Shown here one piece after another: positions 14,672 through 22,650 of a stretch of DNA of 40,666 bases (its first letter is position 1; the number at the start of each line of letters is the position of its first letter). The position numbers and the translations under genes are program-made. A model generated the notes under the pieces. It made no database searches. It saw only the letters and a list, made by a program, of their open reading frames with translations, and was not told where the DNA came from. Where the stretch lies: assembly GCA_001800815.1 (NCBI GenBank), contig MGWC01000032.1, positions 1 to 40,666 on the forward strand, written 5' to 3'. Origin of the DNA: Euryarchaeota archaeon RBG_19FT_COMBO_56_21. GTDB lineage: Archaea > Thermoplasmatota > Thermoplasmata > UBA10834.

Positions 14672-14986
14672 TCATCCCTTTCTGAACTGGCGAACAGCGG
14701 TCTTCTTCAACTTCACGTTCCGCTGGCAGCTCGGGTATGTGCATGGAGCACAGTGGTTTGCAGGCCTGCACGAGGTCTCGATGAGCTCGTAGCTCTGGTT
14801 CCATCTCTTCACTTTCTCCGGCACTATATCATCCTCGACGGACAGCTTTGGATTACGCCTTAGAAACGCTTTCGGACCTGCCAGCGGCTTAGTCAGTCTG
14901 ACGTGCCCTTCAGACAGGTATCTTTCGACCTGCCGCGTCGAGCTTCGACTTCCCCAGCTCTGCAAACTTCCGGAGATCACCATCAT
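14672..14986 (-). CDS. Small cysteine-rich protein downstream of pyrK
   Basis: The C-terminal half contains 'SCRPANHCAPCTYPSC', a CX5CX2CX4C cluster, followed by a basic tail ending 'RQFRKG'. Family-like coding appearance begins near 'VERYLSEGHVRLTKPL', which lies at the end of pyrK; the ATG pair at 14986-14981 would overlap pyrK by 77 bases. A TTG at 14965 is another option, and the start is unresolved. It may bind a metal or Fe-S cluster. Its position as last gene of the pyrD-pyrK run suggests a link to that enzyme or simple co-transcription. I do not recognise the family. Confidence 0.5.
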   Translation of the reverse strand: MMVISGSLQSWGSRSSTRQVERYLSEGHVRLTKPLAGPKAFLRRNPKLSVEDDIVPEKVKRWNQSYELIETSCRPANHCAPCTYPSCQRNVKLKKTAVRQFRKG

Positions 14987-15689
14987 TGAAGACTGGTCCG
15001 TCCCTGCAGACGTGCTTCCCATCTATGGCGCACGAATCGCAGATTCCGATACCGCACTTCATTACCCTTTCGAGGGACGCCTGCATCGGGATTCCTTTCT
15101 CCGTCGAGATGGTAAGAAGCTTCACGAGCATCTTCTCGGGCCCGCATGCGTACATGTGGTCGAAGCTGTGCTTGCTCACAACGATTTGGGCTAGCTCGGT
15201 CGCAAGCCCTTTGAAACCTATTGATCCGTCATCGGTGGAAAGGTGCATGCGTGCTCCGGCAACGGCCGCTCTAGATTCGAAGAGCATCTCCTCCCTTGTC
15301 CTCGCACCCAGCACGAGGTCCACAGCGGCTCCCTTGATGGATGCCATCTCGACCAAGGGCGCTAGTGGGGCCATTCCAGCACCTCCGCCCACGAACAGCA
15401 ACTTCTTTCCTTGAAGGGAGAATCCCCTTCCGTAAGGGCCTCTCATGCCGATCTTGTCGCCTGGCTTCTTCATCGCGAGAGCCTTCGTCCCCTCGCCGAT
15501 GATCTGGTATGTGATGCCGCATCTGTCCCCTGCGTAAGAGACCGACATCGGGAATTCGTCGACTCCCGGGACCCACACCATGACGAACTGGCCAGGCGCG
15601 GCAATAAGAGTTTCTTTGAATCTCATCGACTTGATAGTGGGGGTCTCGTTCCGGTGGTCGGAGACTGTGAAAATCCTAAGTCCGACCAT
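14910..15689 (-). CDS. pyrK: Dihydroorotate dehydrogenase electron-transfer subunit
   Basis: PyrK carries FAD and a 2Fe-2S cluster and passes electrons from dihydroorotate oxidation by PyrD to NAD. A ferredoxin-reductase fold is visible: FAD-binding segment 'PGQFVMVWVPG', 'MRGPYGRGF', NAD-binding 'LLFVGGGAGMAPLAPLV', and a C-terminal cluster motif 'CGIGICDSCAIDGKHVC' (CX4CX2C...C). The 259 aa length is standard. It overlaps pyrD by 14 bases, as expected for subunits of one complex in pyrimidine synthesis. Confidence 0.95.
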   Translation of the reverse strand: MVGLRIFTVSDHRNETPTIKSMRFKETLIAAPGQFVMVWVPGVDEFPMSVSYAGDRCGITYQIIGEGTKALAMKKPGDKIGMRGPYGRGFSLQGKKLLFVGGGAGMAPLAPLVEMASIKGAAVDLVLGARTREEMLFESRAAVAGARMHLSTDDGSIGFKGLATELAQIVVSKHSFDHMYACGPEKMLVKLLTISTEKGIPMQASLERVMKCGIGICDSCAIDGKHVCRDGPVFNDGDLRKFAELGKSKLDAAGRKIPV

Positions 15690-16593
15690 GATGTGCCACC
15701 CCCGTCATCTCGCTCACTTTCGAATACCCGTACTCGTCCATGAAATCCATGATCTCCCGACAAATCTTGCTGAACACCTCGGGCCCTTCTCTCCAGATGG
15801 CGGTCCCGATCTGTACCGCCCTTGCGCCTGCCATTATGTACTCCACCGCCTCGCGGCCCGTCGAAATCCCTCCAACACCTATCACGGGTATGTTGACGGC
15901 TTCGTAGATTTCATAGACACAGCGCACGCCGATTGGCCTGATTGCCGGGCCTGATAGGCCTCCGTACCGGTTCCCAAGGACAGGCATCTTCGCTTCTGGG
16001 GAGATGACCATCCCTTTGAGGGTGTTGATGGCGACGACGGCATCCGCGCCTCCTTTCTCCGCGGCTTTTGCCAGTGAGGCAATCGAGGAGGTGTTCGGGG
16101 TCAGTTTGGCGAACACCGGAATCGTGACAGTCTCCTTGACGCTCCTGCATATTGCCTCGACCATCTCAGGGGTCGAGCCGATCTCTGCGCCGTAGCCCTT
16201 AGCATGCGGGCAGCTCAGATTGAGCTCAACAGCCGCGACCCCGACGCCTTGCATAGCCTTCGCGAGTTCTGCAATCTCCTCCTCGCTGCCTCCAAACACG
16301 CTGCCAATTATCGGGATCTCCCCTGCCCTCGCTTCAGCGATCTCCGCGGCGTAAGCTTCGATGCCAGGGTTCGGTAGACCCATCGCGTTGAGCAGGGCCT
16401 GAGGTAGCTCGACGATTGTCGGGCCGGAATGACCAACCCTTGGTTCCTTGCCGATGGATTTGGTGACGATCGCTCCAGCCCCTGCCTTGGCGACCATGAG
16501 CATGCTCTTCCCAGTCTCGTCCAAAACACCGGAAGCGAGCATCGTCGGGTTCTTCATCCGGAGGCCACAGATGTCGACCGCGAGGTTCGTCAT
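15676..16593 (-). CDS. pyrD: Dihydroorotate dehydrogenase, catalytic subunit (class 1B)
   Basis: FMN enzyme that oxidises dihydroorotate to orotate. The sequence shows 'NPTMLASGVLDETG', the active-site 'ELNLSCPHAKG' whose Cys is the catalytic base of class 1 enzymes, 'FAKLTPNTSSI', and the FMN phosphate-binding 'IGVGGISTGREAVEYIMAGA'. Length 305 aa fits class 1B, and the adjacent overlapping pyrK confirms the NAD-linked heteromeric type. The ATG at 16593 follows the small membrane protein gene by 24 bases. Confidence 0.96.
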   Translation of the reverse strand: MTNLAVDICGLRMKNPTMLASGVLDETGKSMLMVAKAGAGAIVTKSIGKEPRVGHSGPTIVELPQALLNAMGLPNPGIEAYAAEIAEARAGEIPIIGSVFGGSEEEIAELAKAMQGVGVAAVELNLSCPHAKGYGAEIGSTPEMVEAICRSVKETVTIPVFAKLTPNTSSIASLAKAAEKGGADAVVAINTLKGMVISPEAKMPVLGNRYGGLSGPAIRPIGVRCVYEIYEAVNIPVIGVGGISTGREAVEYIMAGARAVQIGTAIWREGPEVFSKICREIMDFMDEYGYSKVSEMTGVAHHGRT

Positions 16594-16617
16594 TCCGCTC
16601 CGCTTGGGATTACCCGA

Positions 16618-16914
16618 CTAGCTACTAGAACTTTTCTTGCGGGACAATTGGAGGAGGCCGTCGCCAGCCAGTAGACCTCCCACTAGGGATATCCCGACGA
16701 ATCCGAGATAGTCGGTCCAACTCTCGAGGTACAGACCTGTGGATACGTAGCTCACATAGTCCGCAACCATGTAGAAGTCATATACCATCAGAATGCAGGC
16801 GATTGCCAGTATGAAGTCGCCGAAGACTCTGAGAATGCGTTCGCGTTTCCATAGCCCTATTGCTAGCAATATCGTGCCTATCAGCAAAGGCCCTGGGAAA
16901 AGCACTAAGATCAA
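16618..16914 (-). CDS. Small membrane protein, 98 aa, upstream of pyrD
   Basis: Three hydrophobic segments are visible: 'FPGPLLIGTILLAIGLW', 'FGDFILAIACILMVYDF' and 'YLGFVGISLVGGLLAG', with a basic patch 'KRERILR' after the first and a serine-rich end. The frame starts with TTG at 16914; GTG three codons later (16905) is an alternative. It lies 24 bases upstream of pyrD and is probably in the same operon, but nothing links it to pyrimidine synthesis. No function recognised. Confidence 0.65.
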   Translation of the reverse strand: MILVLFPGPLLIGTILLAIGLWKRERILRVFGDFILAIACILMVYDFYMVADYVSYVSTGLYLESWTDYLGFVGISLVGGLLAGDGLLQLSRKKSSSS

Positions 16915-16964
16915 GGTTACCCTGTAGACGAATCGAGGTTAGTGAGGTTCAAACTTTCGTAATC

Positions 16965-17342
16965 TTACGTCTTCGCCGCCTTCTTCGCCTCGTAGTCCTT
17001 AATGGCCTCTCGGAGCGCGTCCGATGCGAGATTGGAGCAGTGCATCTTGACCGGGGGCAGTCCTCCCAGAGAATCGGCGACGTCCCCACGGGATATCCTC
17101 TTCGCCTCCTCGATGGTCTTGCCCTTTGCGAGCTCAGTGATCATCGAGCTCGTGGCGATTGCCGCTCCGCATCCGAAAGTCTTGAACTTGACATCGGTGA
17201 TGATGTTGTCCTTGACCTTGATGTAGAGCCACATCACGTCTCCGCACTGTGGGTTTCCGACCTTGCCGACGCCGTCCGCGTCTGGGATCTCCCCCACATT
17301 GCGTGGGTTGGCGAAGTGCTCCATTACCTTCTCACTGTACAC
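16965..17342 (-). CDS. iscU: Fe-S cluster scaffold IscU
   Basis: IscU assembles 2Fe-2S clusters from sulfur delivered by IscS. The three cluster cysteines are in 'GNPQCGDVM' (with the conserved Asp), 'FGCGAAIATSS' and 'MHCSNLA', in the normal order and spacing. GTG at 17342 gives the classical 'MYSEKVMEHFANPRNVG' opening and is preceded by GGTGG at 5 bases; a GTG three codons earlier (17351) is possible. The gene overlaps the end of iscS by 11 bases with this start, strong evidence for a translationally coupled pair. Confidence 0.95.
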   Translation of the reverse strand: MYSEKVMEHFANPRNVGEIPDADGVGKVGNPQCGDVMWLYIKVKDNIITDVKFKTFGCGAAIATSSMITELAKGKTIEEAKRISRGDVADSLGGLPPVKMHCSNLASDALREAIKDYEAKKAAKT

Positions 17343-18546
17343 CGCTGCCACCTTCTCCCGGGCTCATGGGTCTCTTCTCGTTGAAAGGGGAAATCTCCCT
17401 GAGTTTTGAGACCACTCCCGGGAGCACTTCCAGTAAGTAGTCTACCTCCTCTTCAGTGTTTTCCCGTCCCAGCGTGACTCGCAGGCTCCCGTGTGCCTGC
17501 TCATGAGTCAAGCCCATAGCTAGAAGCACGTGGGACGGCTCCAAGGCGCCTGTCGAACATGCGGAGCCTGTAGATGCCGCAATCCCCTTGAAATCCAGCT
17601 GCAGGATGAGGCCCTCCCCCTCTATGAAATCGAACCTGAAATGAGCGTTGTTCACCAATCGTCTCGTCTTGTGGCCGTTCACATACGATCTCGGGACAAT
17701 CTCGGGAACCGACTTGATCATCTTGTCCCTGAGTACCTTCATCCTCTGGCTCGTCGGTTCCAAGTCCCTCTTGGCGAGTTCAGCGGCCTTGCCAATCCCA
17801 ACGATTCCGGGGACATTCTCAGTAGAGGACCTGAGACCTCTCTCTTGGCCTCCGCCCTGAATCACCGGTTCGATTTTCGAGCCTTTGCGTACGTAAAGCG
17901 CTCCAATGCCCTTGGGACCGTGGAACTTATGACCGGACAGAGACAGGAGATCGATGTTGTCCGCCTTGACGTCCAGAGGTATCTTGCCGATGGCCTGTAC
18001 AGCATCGGTGTGGAACGGGATGTTGCGGTCCCTGGCTATGGTTCCAATCTCCTTGTAGGGCTGTATGGTCCCTATCTCGTTGTTCGCCATCATGACCGAG
18101 ATCAGGATCGTGTCGTTCCTGATCGCGCGCTCGACATCGCCGACGTCTACCAGACCTTCTTGGGATACGGGCAGTGAAGTGATGTCGAATCCAAACCTCT
18201 TGAGCCATTCGCACGTCTCAAGGACAGCGTGATGCTCCATCTTTGTGGTTATGATGTGGCCCTTCATCTTGCCTTTGTACATGGCCACGCCTTTGATTGC
18301 CAGGTTGTCCGATTCCGTTCCACCGGATGTGAAGACAATCTCGGTCGGATCGCAGTTCAGAAGCTTGGCAACGTGCTTTCTAGAATTCTCGACAGCTACC
18401 TTTGCCTCCCTGCCGAACGCGTGGAGACTCGATGGGTTGCCCCACTTCTCCGTGAGGAAAGGCAACATCGCCTCCTCCACCTCGGGGAGTACGCGCGTGG
18501 TAGCGCTGTGATCAAAGTAGATGCGCTTCTTAATGCCAGCGGTCAT
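17332..18546 (-). CDS. iscS: Cysteine desulfurase IscS/NifS
   Basis: PLP enzyme that converts cysteine to alanine and a protein-bound persulfide. 'SLSGHKFHGPKGIG' carries the PLP lysine and 'STGSACSTGALEPSHVL' the mobile active-site cysteine loop of the IscS class; 'MEHHAVLETCEWL' and 'ANNEIGTIQP' are further family blocks. Length 404 aa is normal. A TATA-like CATATTAAAGGG at 18574-18585 lies just upstream of the ATG at 18546. With iscU it forms a minimal ISC system; iscA is not adjacent, though an IscA-like gene lies at 4.6 kb. Confidence 0.96.
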   Translation of the reverse strand: MTAGIKKRIYFDHSATTRVLPEVEEAMLPFLTEKWGNPSSLHAFGREAKVAVENSRKHVAKLLNCDPTEIVFTSGGTESDNLAIKGVAMYKGKMKGHIITTKMEHHAVLETCEWLKRFGFDITSLPVSQEGLVDVGDVERAIRNDTILISVMMANNEIGTIQPYKEIGTIARDRNIPFHTDAVQAIGKIPLDVKADNIDLLSLSGHKFHGPKGIGALYVRKGSKIEPVIQGGGQERGLRSSTENVPGIVGIGKAAELAKRDLEPTSQRMKVLRDKMIKSVPEIVPRSYVNGHKTRRLVNNAHFRFDFIEGEGLILQLDFKGIAASTGSACSTGALEPSHVLLAMGLTHEQAHGSLRVTLGRENTEEEVDYLLEVLPGVVSKLREISPFNEKRPMSPGEGGSGVQ

Positions 18547-18573
18547 CTTAGGGGGAGGTGATTATTGCCGACC

Positions 18574-18585
18574 CTTTAATATGTT
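18574..18585 (-). promoter_or_regulatory. TATA box of iscSU
   Basis: The minus strand reads CATATTAAAGGG, 27 bases before the iscS ATG, implying a leaderless or nearly leaderless mRNA; no ribosome-binding site is visible before the ATG. Confidence 0.55.
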
Positions 18586-18685
18586 TGGCGTGGGGTGATT
18601 TTAGCGTCTGGCAAGTCCGATCCCCTCGCAGTCCTGCTAACTGAAAACCACTAATACCATCGACGCGCATCCCCGCCCGAACCAG

Positions 18686-19909
18686 ATGGATGTCTCGAAG
18701 ATACGCAAGGACTTCGCGGTCCTCAACAAGGAGATTGGCGGGAGAGTGCCAATCTACTTTGACAATGCATGCCAGACCCTTCGCCCGCGTCAGGTTACGG
18801 AAGCCGTTATGGAGTATTATGAATCCTATCCTGCGTGTGCTGGTAGGAGCGTGCACAAACTAGCGACCGAGGTGTCCCTGCGATGTGATGCAGTGCGCGC
18901 GAGGGCTGCGGAGTATTTCAACGCTGAGAACCCGATGGAGATCGCGTTCACGAAGAATGCAACTGAGGGTTTGAACACTGTCATCTTCGGGTCAGGACTC
19001 ACAAAAGGCGACGAGGTCGTCACAACAGACTACGAACACAACTCGGTGCATGTGCCGGTGCTGGAACTCGTCAGGACATCGGGCGTGCGCCACCGTATCG
19101 TTCGTTCTGCGAAAGACGGCACCTTCGACATCGAAGCGTTCGAAAAGATCATGACCAGAAAGGTCAAGCTAGTGGCGATGTGCTTCACGTCCAACGTTAC
19201 TGGCTATACACTCCCCGCCAGGGAGGTAATAGACATAGCCCATTCGTATGGTGCGAAGGTCCTTCTGGATGCCGCTCAAGCTGCTCCGAGCAGAAAGATC
19301 GATGTCAGGGCGCTGGGTGTGGATTTTCTCGCCGCCTCCGCGCACAAGATGTGCGGCCCGTCCGGAGTCGGCTTGCTCTATGTCAAAGGAGAGCTAGGAG
19401 AGGCCATCACCCCCCGCATTTTTGGTGGCCACGGGGTCACGGACACCGATGTCGCATCGTTCACGCTCCTGCCGCCTCCAGAACGGTTCGAGACCGGCCT
19501 CCAGAACTACTCGGGGATAGTGGGGACCGGAGCGGCGCTCCAGTATATCTCCTCGATAGGTCTGGACGAGATCCTGGATCACGAGATTTCCCTCAACAAA
19601 CGGATCTCGCACGCGCTTGCCGATACGGACGCGGTGAGCATAGTGGGCCCATCGGACCCGAACCTAAGAGGGGGGCTGTTCAGCTTCAACGTGAAGAAGC
19701 TTTCTGCTCACGATGTGGCGATGATTCTGGACAACTCAAAGAACATCATGATGCGCTCGGGCATGCACTGCTGCCACACATTCTTCCACATGCGTCGGCT
19801 CGACGGGTGCGCACGCGTGTCGGTCTATATCTACAATACCAAGGACGAGGTCGATATCTTCACAGAGGCCGTCAAAGATCTGGCGAACAAGTTCTCGTCC
19901 GGATCCTAA
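18686..19909 (+). CDS. SufS-like cysteine desulfurase / class V aminotransferase
   Basis: A second PLP enzyme, 407 aa, of the SufS/CsdA branch: 'IYFDNACQTLRPRQV' at the N-terminus, 'DAAQAAPSRKIDV', PLP lysine in 'ASAHKMCGPSGVG', and a cysteine-containing C-terminal segment 'RSGMHCCHTFFH' in the place of the SufS R-[AS]-G-x-H-C loop. Two adjacent cysteines there are unusual. It is divergent from iscSU, sharing a 139-base promoter region with a weak TATA-like ACTAATACC about 28 bases before the ATG. It may supply sulfur for a different pathway (tRNA thiolation, other Fe-S targets), or be a related lyase. SufB, SufC and SufD are not in the window. Confidence 0.88.
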   Translation: MDVSKIRKDFAVLNKEIGGRVPIYFDNACQTLRPRQVTEAVMEYYESYPACAGRSVHKLATEVSLRCDAVRARAAEYFNAENPMEIAFTKNATEGLNTVIFGSGLTKGDEVVTTDYEHNSVHVPVLELVRTSGVRHRIVRSAKDGTFDIEAFEKIMTRKVKLVAMCFTSNVTGYTLPAREVIDIAHSYGAKVLLDAAQAAPSRKIDVRALGVDFLAASAHKMCGPSGVGLLYVKGELGEAITPRIFGGHGVTDTDVASFTLLPPPERFETGLQNYSGIVGTGAALQYISSIGLDEILDHEISLNKRISHALADTDAVSIVGPSDPNLRGGLFSFNVKKLSAHDVAMILDNSKNIMMRSGMHCCHTFFHMRRLDGCARVSVYIYNTKDEVDIFTEAVKDLANKFSSGS

Positions 19910-20373
19910 ACGTCGCTGAGCACGAACACCATGAGTTCCTCAGAGCTGTCCACCAATAGCTCGGCTGCGGTTATCCTGAGCACTTGTCCAGAATAGGCAT
20001 CAACAACGGGTGCGGAGCTGTCTCGTTCCTCGACGATGCTTCTGTTCAGACAGTCGGTGGTCGGCCTCCATGTGTGATACTCGCACATGGGCTGAGCGAC
20101 TGCTCTGAACCCCCCTGATTCGCCGAGGATTCGATTCCCATCCAAGGTCACCTTCAGCTCCGCCCCCGTCGGCATCATAGGTACGGACCATAATAGGTCG
20201 ATCTCAGCATCTGCATCGTGGGCGTTTTCGACCAACCTGCATAGTTCTGATAGCACTCTGGCGATCTCCTGATCCCGGTCAACGAACATCGAATCATCGA
20301 GTACGCCAGCAAGAACGGCCGCAACGAGGAGCGCAGACACCGCCATCGCGACCTTTGAGACCACAAAATCCAT
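19906..20373 (-). CDS. Pilin-like secreted protein, third gene of operon, 155 aa
   Basis: A single N-terminal hydrophobic segment ('VAMAVSALLVAAVLAGVL') follows the short opening MDFVVSK; the rest is a polar, probably extracellular domain with two cysteines (in 'PMCEYHTW' and 'DCLNRS') that might form a disulfide. It lacks the I/V-E-A/G-I/L-P-L motif of the two upstream genes. The ATG overlaps the preceding stop (TGATG), so it is coupled to that gene. Size, single N-terminal helix and operon context point to a minor pilin or pseudopilin. The end overlaps the SufS-like gene by 4 bases on the other strand. No specific function recognised. Confidence 0.7.
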   Translation of the reverse strand: MDFVVSKVAMAVSALLVAAVLAGVLDDSMFVDRDQEIARVLSELCRLVENAHDADAEIDLLWSVPMMPTGAELKVTLDGNRILGESGGFRAVAQPMCEYHTWRPTTDCLNRSIVEERDSSAPVVDAYSGQVLRITAAELLVDSSEELMVFVLSDV

Positions 20374-20846
20374 CAGAGCACCTCCGCCAGGATCCAGAGG
20401 ACCCCTCCCTCGTATTGAGCGGCCATCCTGAGCTCGAACCGTGCACTCGACAAGTGCAGAGAACCTCCATCCCTTGTCGAAATGCCAATCCCTTCGTTCG
20501 AGATAGTGCGTATGAGCGTCCCACCGTTCGTGAGCCTCAGGACTATCGTTGTCGAGTTGACGCCCTCTAGCAAATCACCAACGTCTATGCTCGCGAAGCC
20601 GACCCGTCCTGATGATGTGAAATCGAGGGATAGCGTTCTGACGCTCCCTGGTCCCTCGACTGAGAGAACATCGGCGGTCCCGACGATGTCATCAAGCTGT
20701 TGTGAGGCTCTGGCGAGAAACTCTCTGGTTTTCAGCGTCTCGAGCGCCTGGGCCGCGGGGAGCACTGACATGGCGGCCACCACCGCCACTATCATCAGTC
20801 TGAGCGGGATCGCCTCCACTGCTCTCCGGTCCGATGGCAACTTCAT
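20373..20846 (-). CDS. Archaeal pilin-like protein, second gene of operon, 157 aa
   Basis: The N-terminus 'DRRAVEAIPLRLMIVAVVAA' looks like a class III (prepilin-type) signal: charged residues, a small residue before the predicted cleavage point, then a hydrophobic helix of about 20 residues. A globular strand-rich domain follows ('VRTLSLDFTSSGRVGFASID', 'STTIVLRLTNGGTLIRTI'). It shares the (V/I)E(A/G)(I/L)PL(R/Q)L motif with the gene upstream, from which it is separated by 6 bases. Cleavage by an archaeal prepilin peptidase is inference; no peptidase or assembly ATPase is in the window. Confidence 0.72.
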   Translation of the reverse strand: MKLPSDRRAVEAIPLRLMIVAVVAAMSVLPAAQALETLKTREFLARASQQLDDIVGTADVLSVEGPGSVRTLSLDFTSSGRVGFASIDVGDLLEGVNSTTIVLRLTNGGTLIRTISNEGIGISTRDGGSLHLSSARFELRMAAQYEGGVLWILAEVL

Positions 20847-20852
20847 GTTTCT

Positions 20853-21335
20853 TCAGCTCGGTATCACGGGAATCTCGTAGCTCGAGTCGATCCCGTAGTC
20901 GCCTTTTGCTACCGTCACCGTGACGGTCGTTAGCTTCGAGCCGAAGCATTCCACTTCGAGTCCTCGGAAGAGCACCTGCCCGTTGGAGTCCGTCACGCCC
21001 CTCGCGGGCCTTCCATCCCCATCCTTCACATTCGCCCCTTCCAGAACGACGGTCGCTCCCTCCAATCGATCGCCCTTCTCATCCGTTACGGTGACCGTGA
21101 TCGCCACCCCATCTCTCGTGTAGACTCCATCGCCGTCATCGTCGAAAACGACAATCTCTGATGGCGTCACGAAAACGTCTCCGATCGAGTGAGGAGCCGC
21201 TATCGAGTTCATCCAGCCCATGAGGATGGTGAGTCCGAGGCCCGCCACCACCACCATTATCAGAAGCTGCAGCGGGAGCCCTTCGATTCCTCCGTCCTCG
21301 TCCGTTCCCAGGCCCCTTTTCTTCAAACTTGTCAT
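20853..21335 (-). CDS. Archaeal pilin-like protein with calcium-loop-like motif, first gene of operon, 160 aa
   Basis: The N-terminus has basic residues (MTSLKKRG), an acidic DEDGG, then 'IEGLPLQLLIMVVVAGLGLT', matching the motif of the next gene. The external domain begins with 'VVFDDDGDGVYTRDG', a DxDxDG loop typical of calcium binding, followed by an Ig-like fold of Big/invasin type ('VTVTDEKGDRLEGATVVLEG', then 'GVTDSNGQVLFRGL'). The ATG at 21335 is preceded by AGGTGATC; GTG at 21347 is another possible start. First gene of a three-gene leftward operon, probably encoding surface fibres or adhesins. Confidence 0.75.
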   Translation of the reverse strand: MTSLKKRGLGTDEDGGIEGLPLQLLIMVVVAGLGLTILMGWMNSIAAPHSIGDVFVTPSEIVVFDDDGDGVYTRDGVAITVTVTDEKGDRLEGATVVLEGANVKDGDGRPARGVTDSNGQVLFRGLEVECFGSKLTTVTVTVAKGDYGIDSSYEIPVIPS

Positions 21336-21481
21336 CGTCCCGATCACCTGTCCAGGATTCGGATGGCCTGGGTCGTTTTTGTCAGGCTCTGCTACATGTA
21401 GGCTACTAGGCGAGGTGATGACGCCAGAGCACGTCCAGCACTCGCATGTAAGTTATCATGCCTGATTACCAGGAAAACAGG

Positions 21482-21491
21482 TTCATATATG
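21482..21491. promoter_or_regulatory. TATA-like element in the pilin / zinc-ribbon divergent region
   Basis: TTCATATATG reads almost equally on both strands. It lies about 70 bases before the rightward zinc-ribbon gene and about 150 bases before the leftward pilin operon. The 224-base intergenic region also contains the palindrome CTACATGTAG at 21392-21401. Nothing else is evident in it. Confidence 0.4.
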
Positions 21492-21559
21492 CTCCTGGCG
21501 CCTAGAATTTCCACTCACGGGAACCTCCGACGCAGAGAATCCCATGGAGCTGAATTGAT

Positions 21560-22618
21560 ATGGAAGCCTCCAAATGCCCGAAATGCGGCGAGGAGCCTCA
21601 GTATATCGAGCACATCGAGAAGTGGTACTGCTACGGCTGCAACACGTACGTCGAGGACGAAGCGGAGCACGTGTGCACCTCCGAGGAGACGAAGGAGGAG
21701 TGTGTGGCCGAGATAAGGCAGGAGCTTCAGACCCTCGAAGCTGAAGAGGACAAGCTCGAGTGCAAGAACTGCGGTGCAGAGCTCGAGGATCTCAAGGACG
21801 GGAAGCTCTACTGCTTCGTGTGCGAGACTTATCAGGGTGAATCTCACGGTGCCGAAGTAGAGGCGAAGCCCGAACCAGGACCAGAGCCGATGGTCGCTGA
21901 ACCCCCGCACACTGTCAACGAGGCTCAACACCTACTTGAGACCGCCAACGCTCCGGTGAAGGAGGAGACTATGCCCGAAGCCGTCTCACATGAGTCAGAG
22001 GCGACGCCAGAACCTGTCATTGAGATACACAAATCAGAGCCCATTATTGACAGGGTTGATGAGCCAGTAGTTCCGCCTCTTAACGAGCTAAAGCATGAGT
22101 CGACTCTGGCACCGTCTCCGGAATTGAGGACGTGCGCGTCATGCGGCCAGCCACTGAAGTGGATCGAAAAGTACCAGAGGCATTACTGCTACAGTTGCCG
22201 GAAATACGCTCCCAGAGAAATCAAGAAAGACCCAGTCACCCCCGGCAAGAAGGATTGTCCTGGCTGCGGCGGAGAGTTGAAGTTCGTCGAGAAGTACTCT
22301 GAATGGTACTGCTACAAATGCAAGAAGTATCCCCTAAGGGCTGTGAAGAAGGCAGAAGAGCCCAAGCCACAGGCCCTGGTGTGCCCCAAGTGCAAGGGAC
22401 CAGTGAAGTGGATTGACAAATACGCTCGGTACTACTGTCTGAGCTGCAAGGAGTACGCCCCCAAAGGGTTCGGCGGGGTGCCTGCAGAGGCTGGGGACAA
22501 GAAGCAGTGCCCTGCGTGCAACGAGACGATGAAGTTCGTGCCGGAGTACAACGAGTGGTACTGCTACATGTGCAAGAAGTACTCTCTGAGGCCCAGCAAG
22601 CCCGTGCTGCTGTTCTGA
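21560..22618 (+). CDS. Protein with six zinc ribbons, 352 aa
   Basis: Six CX2C...(W/Y)YCxxC modules are visible: two near the N-terminus ('CPKCGEEPQYIEHIEKWYC', 'CKNCGAELEDLKDGKLYC'), then a proline- and glutamate-rich linker of about 110 residues, then four in tandem at the C-terminus ('CASCGQPLKWIEKYQRHYC', 'CPGCGGELKFVEKYSEWYC', 'CPKCKGPVKWIDKYARYYC', 'CPACNETMKFVPEYNEWYC'). The last four alternate in an A-B-A-B pattern (KWI.KY / KFV.-Y), suggesting duplication of a ribbon pair. No catalytic domain or membrane segment is seen. Possible roles are scaffold, nucleic-acid or protein binding; none can be chosen. Confidence 0.82.
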   Translation: MEASKCPKCGEEPQYIEHIEKWYCYGCNTYVEDEAEHVCTSEETKEECVAEIRQELQTLEAEEDKLECKNCGAELEDLKDGKLYCFVCETYQGESHGAEVEAKPEPGPEPMVAEPPHTVNEAQHLLETANAPVKEETMPEAVSHESEATPEPVIEIHKSEPIIDRVDEPVVPPLNELKHESTLAPSPELRTCASCGQPLKWIEKYQRHYCYSCRKYAPREIKKDPVTPGKKDCPGCGGELKFVEKYSEWYCYKCKKYPLRAVKKAEEPKPQALVCPKCKGPVKWIDKYARYYCLSCKEYAPKGFGGVPAEAGDKKQCPACNETMKFVPEYNEWYCYMCKKYSLRPSKPVLLF

Positions 22619-22650
22619 ACTCCTGGTGACAGAGGCCCGGGTTCATATCG

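Noticed and set aside
19180..19959. Second rightward frame of 259 codons inside the SufS-like gene
   Set aside because: Shifted frame of a clearly conserved enzyme; Arg/Gly/Pro-rich translation typical of a shadow frame.
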